Below are positions 60,723 to 64,000 of a DNA stretch of 64,000 nucleotides, piece after piece. The notes beneath the pieces are model-generated. The model saw nothing but the letters and a program-made list of their open reading frames with translations, had not been told where the DNA came from and searched no databases. Position numbers and translations under genes: made by a program. Within the stretch, counting starts at the first letter, position 1; every line of letters starts with the position of its first letter. This DNA is from Nibribacter ruber (GTDB lineage Bacteria > Bacteroidota > Bacteroidia > Cytophagales > Hymenobacteraceae): positions 2,273,501-2,337,500 of the forward strand of contig NZ_CP047897.1 of the NCBI RefSeq assembly GCF_009913235.1, written 5' to 3'.

Positions 60723-61880
60723 ATGAACCGTACAACGACCAGGTCTATTTTCATCTGCTTTCTGTTAATGGCCGCCACCGGTCTGTCTACGTTTGCCCAA
60801 AACTCCATTGGTCAAAATATTCAAGATTACAGGCCTATCACTACGGCCGTTCCTATCTTATTGATAGCCCCAGATGCCCGGGCCGCAGCCATGGGAGATG
60901 TTGGGGTAGCCACCTCACCAGATGCCAACAGTACTTATTGGAACCCGGCCAAGTTAGGATTTATAGAATCTGACTTTGAGGCGTCTCTGTCCTATACCCC
61001 TTGGTTGAAAAAGGTTGTTTCTGACATGTACCTTGCTTACTTATCAGGGCACAAGAGATTGACGCCTAACTCTTCTATTGCGGTGTCTTTAATGTACTTT
61101 GACTTAGGCGAGATCATTTTCTCCCAGACCGGAACTGACCAACAGCCCTTCAACCCGAAGGAATATGCGGTCAATGTTTCTTATGGTCAAAAGTTGAGTG
61201 AGAATTTGAGCTTAGGTGTTGGCGCCAGATACATTCGTTCTAACCTTGCCGGTAACACCAACGTGGTAAATCCCAGCGGAAACTATGAGTCACAGCCGGG
61301 TAACTCGGCTGCTGTAGATCTTGGCATCTATTATACCAGAGACCTCAACATAGGAAGCAAGAACGTGAATCTAGCCCTAGGTGGCAACATCTCTAACATG
61401 GGCGCTAAGATTTCTTATAGTACGGCTGGCAGAAAGGACTTTTTACCAACTAACCTGCGTCTTGGAACAGCCTTGACCATGGAGCTAGATCCTTACAATA
61501 AAATTACCCTGGCCATTGATGGAAACAAGCTACTGGTTCCTTACTCGGCTCCAGATGATGCTTCTTCTAACGACCAGACTAACGTCTTTGCCGGTATCTT
61601 TAAATCCTTTAACGACGCTCCAGGAGGTGCTAGCGAAGAGTTTAAAGAAATCACCTTATCCAGCGGCTTAGAATATTGGTATGATAATACCTTTGCAGCC
61701 CGCGCTGGATACTTCTATGAGAATGAGTTGAAAGGTGGAAGAAAATATCTGACAATGGGTTTAGGACTACGCTATCAACAGTTCGGGGTAGATGCGGCAT
61801 ACCTAATTCCCAGCGACCAGAACAACCCATTAGCCCAAACGCTAAGATTTTCTCTACACTTCAAATTTGACGGGCAATAA
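60723..61880 (+). CDS. porV: Type IX secretion outer-membrane protein PorV (LptO)
   Basis: 385 residues, FadL-like beta-barrel of the outer membrane. It shuttles T9SS cargo from the SprA translocon to the PorU sortase attachment complex. Signal peptide about 1-26 (ending TFAQN). Typical PorV phrases are FLIAPDARAAAMGDVGVATSPDANSTYWNPAKLGF in part (LLIAPDARAAAMGDVG, about 41-56) and a long beta-rich remainder ending QTLRFSLHFKFDGQ, with a C-terminal outer-membrane strand. It lies 30 bases after porU, the standard porU-porV pair. Confidence 0.95.
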   Translation: MNRTTTRSIFICFLLMAATGLSTFAQNSIGQNIQDYRPITTAVPILLIAPDARAAAMGDVGVATSPDANSTYWNPAKLGFIESDFEASLSYTPWLKKVVSDMYLAYLSGHKRLTPNSSIAVSLMYFDLGEIIFSQTGTDQQPFNPKEYAVNVSYGQKLSENLSLGVGARYIRSNLAGNTNVVNPSGNYESQPGNSAAVDLGIYYTRDLNIGSKNVNLALGGNISNMGAKISYSTAGRKDFLPTNLRLGTALTMELDPYNKITLAIDGNKLLVPYSAPDDASSNDQTNVFAGIFKSFNDAPGGASEEFKEITLSSGLEYWYDNTFAARAGYFYENELKGGRKYLTMGLGLRYQQFGVDAAYLIPSDQNNPLAQTLRFSLHFKFDGQ

Positions 61881-61888
61881 TATTCCAT

Positions 61889-63169
61889 ATGAGTTTAAAT
61901 AGAACGGTAGCCCCTTCCATCCAAGATGCTGCTGATATTCCCATATTGGTACCAGAAGTAATTACTACCCTATCTGGTGCGAGAGTACATATTGCACATT
62001 CTACAATTCAACCCATCATACGGGTTGAATTTGTGTTTAAGGCGGGTAAGTGGTATCAAACGAGACCTGCGTTGGCTTCTTTAACAGCCAAAATGCTGCT
62101 AGAAGGCACAACCCATAGAACAGCCAAACAGATTGCTGAAACTGCTGATTTCTATGGCGCTACCTTAGATGTATCGCATGGATTTGATAGATCTACGGTT
62201 ACCTTGTACTGCTTGTCAAAGTTCTTACCAGACTTGTTGCCTCTCTTTTTTGAGGTAATACATGAACCTGCTTTCTTAGAACAAGAACTGGCCCTTTTAA
62301 AGCAGCGGTTAATCCAGACATTGTCTGTAGATAAACAAAAGAATGGGTACCTGGCGTCAGAAGCTTATTCCTTGCAATTATACGGTCCTTCCCACCCGTA
62401 TACTACCTTAATCACAGAAGAGGAGATAAACTCTGTCACGCAGGAGGATATAAAAGCCTTCCATGCCACTCAGTACAGAATCCAAGAAGCAGAAGTTTTC
62501 ATAGCCGGTGAATTTTCGTTAGAAGCAAGAAATTACTTTTTAAAAACTCTATCCTCTTCCGCAACGGGAGAACCTATCCATAATACATTAACATTTACGG
62601 CTACTCCATCGCTTCCTGACTTAAAGCATGTTCAAACGAAGAACCAAATGCAGGCGGCCATAAGAGTAGGCAGTGAAGTGGTAGCACCTCATCATCCTGA
62701 TTTTCCTGCCTTGTATTTCACAACGCATCTATTGGGTGGATACTTTGGTTCCAGGCTCATGAAGAACATTCGTGAAGAAAAGGGATATACTTATGGGATA
62801 TATTCTTCTCTTTCTACGAAAGAAAACAGTACTACCTTCACGATAGGCACAGAAGTCAAAGGCGATAAAACTGCCGAAACGTTATTTGAAATTGAGAAGG
62901 AGTTAAAGCGCCTAATAGTTGAGTCTGTCACAGATGAGGAATTACATACGGTGAAAAAGCATCTGAGCGGCAAGTTTGTTTCTGATGAGGCTACCTTGTT
63001 TGATCAAGTGGACCGTTATAAGTCAACTGTATTCCTACATTTATCCCCAAATCATTATCATACACTTGTTAAGGAATTCAATGATATGACATCTGAGAAA
63101 ATAAAAGAGACCGCTGAACGATACATTAAGTTTGACCAATTGTTGAAAGTAATTGCTGGTGGCAGTTAA
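61889..63169 (+). CDS. M16 peptidase-like protein lacking the HxxEH zinc motif
   Basis: 426 residues, two-domain insulinase/mitochondrial-processing-peptidase fold. At the site where active M16 enzymes have HFLEH, this protein has SLTAKMLLEGTTHRTAKQI, without the two His and the Glu, so no zinc is expected. The second-half feature is kept: NIREEKGYTYGIYSSLS, the Arg/Tyr pair that M16 proteins use to bind substrate. It thus looks like the non-catalytic partner of a two-subunit M16 enzyme, or a scaffold. The active partner is not in the window. No signal peptide is seen. It follows porV by 8 bases and is probably in the same transcript. Confidence 0.9.
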   Translation: MSLNRTVAPSIQDAADIPILVPEVITTLSGARVHIAHSTIQPIIRVEFVFKAGKWYQTRPALASLTAKMLLEGTTHRTAKQIAETADFYGATLDVSHGFDRSTVTLYCLSKFLPDLLPLFFEVIHEPAFLEQELALLKQRLIQTLSVDKQKNGYLASEAYSLQLYGPSHPYTTLITEEEINSVTQEDIKAFHATQYRIQEAEVFIAGEFSLEARNYFLKTLSSSATGEPIHNTLTFTATPSLPDLKHVQTKNQMQAAIRVGSEVVAPHHPDFPALYFTTHLLGGYFGSRLMKNIREEKGYTYGIYSSLSTKENSTTFTIGTEVKGDKTAETLFEIEKELKRLIVESVTDEELHTVKKHLSGKFVSDEATLFDQVDRYKSTVFLHLSPNHYHTLVKEFNDMTSEKIKETAERYIKFDQLLKVIAGGS

Positions 63170-63182
63170 ATGAAATTAACTT

Positions 63183-63240
63183 ATTCTTATAAATAGAAAG
63201 GGCCGCGATTAATATCGCGGCCCTTTCTATTTATAAGAAT
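63183..63240. terminator. Very long perfect hairpin between the M16 gene and the rRNA operon
   Basis: Arms at 63183-63209 and 63214-63240 pair perfectly over 27 bp around the loop TAAT; the GC-rich inner part is AAAGGGCCGCGAT. AT-rich outer arms (ATTCTTATAAATAG) can act as tails, so it probably ends transcription from both sides. Confidence 0.8.
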
Positions 63241-63479
63241 GTCATATATCTCTTATATAAGATAAGCAGAGCCTCTCGCTGCTGCCACATGGAGCAAGAG
63301 GCCCCGCTGCTTTCGGGGTGGTGTTTCCAGCGGGGGAGGACACATTCCCCATTCCCCTGTTTCCCGTTACCTACGGCCCTGGGGGAAGCCGCTGCCACGG
63401 CTCCCTTTCCCATCCAGGAGCCGGGGAGGCGGTCGGCGGTATTTGACACGGCCTTCCTGCCCGTTCGCTTTAACGCAGA
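63241..63479. other. Region between long hairpin and rRNA terminator
   Basis: About 240 bases, GC-rich, with small stems such as GCCTCTCGCT / AGCAAGAGGC near 63270. The frames here show no protein-like sequence. No tRNA, tmRNA or RNase P features were recognised. Confidence 0.5.
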
Positions 63480-63509
63480 AGACCCCGCCTGCTTGCGCGG
63501 GCGGGGTCT
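63480..63509 (-). terminator. Hairpin after 5S rRNA
   Basis: 10-bp perfect stem AGACCCCGCC / GGCGGGGTCT with a 10-nt loop, a few bases past the 3' end of 5S rRNA on the minus strand. No T-run follows, so it may be a processing or weak terminator hairpin. Confidence 0.6.
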
Positions 63510-63515
63510 GAGGAT

Positions 63516-63628
<113 letters not shown>

Positions 63629-63717
63629 TATCTTTCAGTATCTCTACTGCTAATGATGTGGGGACGTTCGTTTGTCATATTGGGTCGAGAGAAGGGTCAC
63701 CAGGGTACGCGCTTTGG

Positions 63718-64000
<283 letters not shown>

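Noticed and set aside
63241..63479. Possible tmRNA, RNase P RNA or tRNA next to the rRNA operon
   Set aside because: None of their conserved core sequences could be found on either strand.

Overview
The window reads as chromosomal DNA of a Bacteroidota bacterium of the order Cytophagales, most like the Hymenobacteraceae (Rufibacter, Pontibacter or Hymenobacter relatives). This is inferred from the type IX secretion genes (sprA/sov, porU, porV), T9SS sorting tails on secreted proteins, TAnnTTTG-type -7 promoter elements, a short NuoG and generally weak Shine-Dalgarno sequences. No genus can be fixed without a database search. There is no prophage, integrase, IS transposase, CRISPR array or tRNA gene in the window.

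Layout: (1) 1-11029, minus strand: the complex I operon nuoA-B-C-D-E-F-G-H-I-J-K-L and the first 56 codons of nuoM, with a consensus promoter at 11049-11079. (2) 11480-13271, plus: a small exported protein, tadA and superoxide dismutase, followed by about 750 bases without genes but full of palindromes. (3) 14020-21679, plus: a DUF2339/DUF3999 envelope protein pair, a large secreted BNR/sortilin-like propeller protein and mscL. (4) 21981-30200, mostly minus: rlmN, a hot-dog thioesterase, a T9SS cargo protein, cysS, an M28 lipoprotein and an EEP-family phosphodiesterase/nuclease, with ldcA on plus. (5) 30402-46336, plus: tatA, gatA-like amidase, a LysM lytic transglycosylase, maeB, ruvA, the giant T9SS translocon gene sprA, gcvH, a VanZ-like protein and a secreted M28 peptidase. 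(6) 46761-55025: an M43 metalloprotease with T9SS tail, yicC, purQ (plus), a propeller/outer-membrane protein and a FAD oxidoreductase. (7) 55099-63169, plus: an MBL hydrolase, pssA, purS, porU, porV and an M16-like protein. (8) The window ends in the 3' part of an rRNA operon on the minus strand (5S and partial 23S).

The most unusual signal is a 38-bp dispersed palindrome, 25 copies between 2663 and 57134 (about one per 2.2 kb over that span). Each is a hairpin with 17-nt arms beginning CGTTTTTGG and a 4-nt loop, usually CTGG or CCAG. Most copies lie just after stop codons, often touching a terminator-type hairpin or sitting at the tip of a longer stem whose outer arms differ at every locus. 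The consensus has no stop codon in any of the six frames. Two copies lie in frame inside real genes: porU, and the FAD-binding Rossmann fold of the oxidoreductase. Others supply the C-terminus or stop codon of two genes and lie at the start of nuoB. The behaviour recalls Rickettsia palindromic elements, and this family is my main candidate for an undescribed system.

Functionally the genes cover respiration (complex I), oxidative stress defence, translation and RNA modification, purine and phospholipid synthesis, cell-wall turnover, and assembly of the type IX secretion machinery together with some of its likely cargo.
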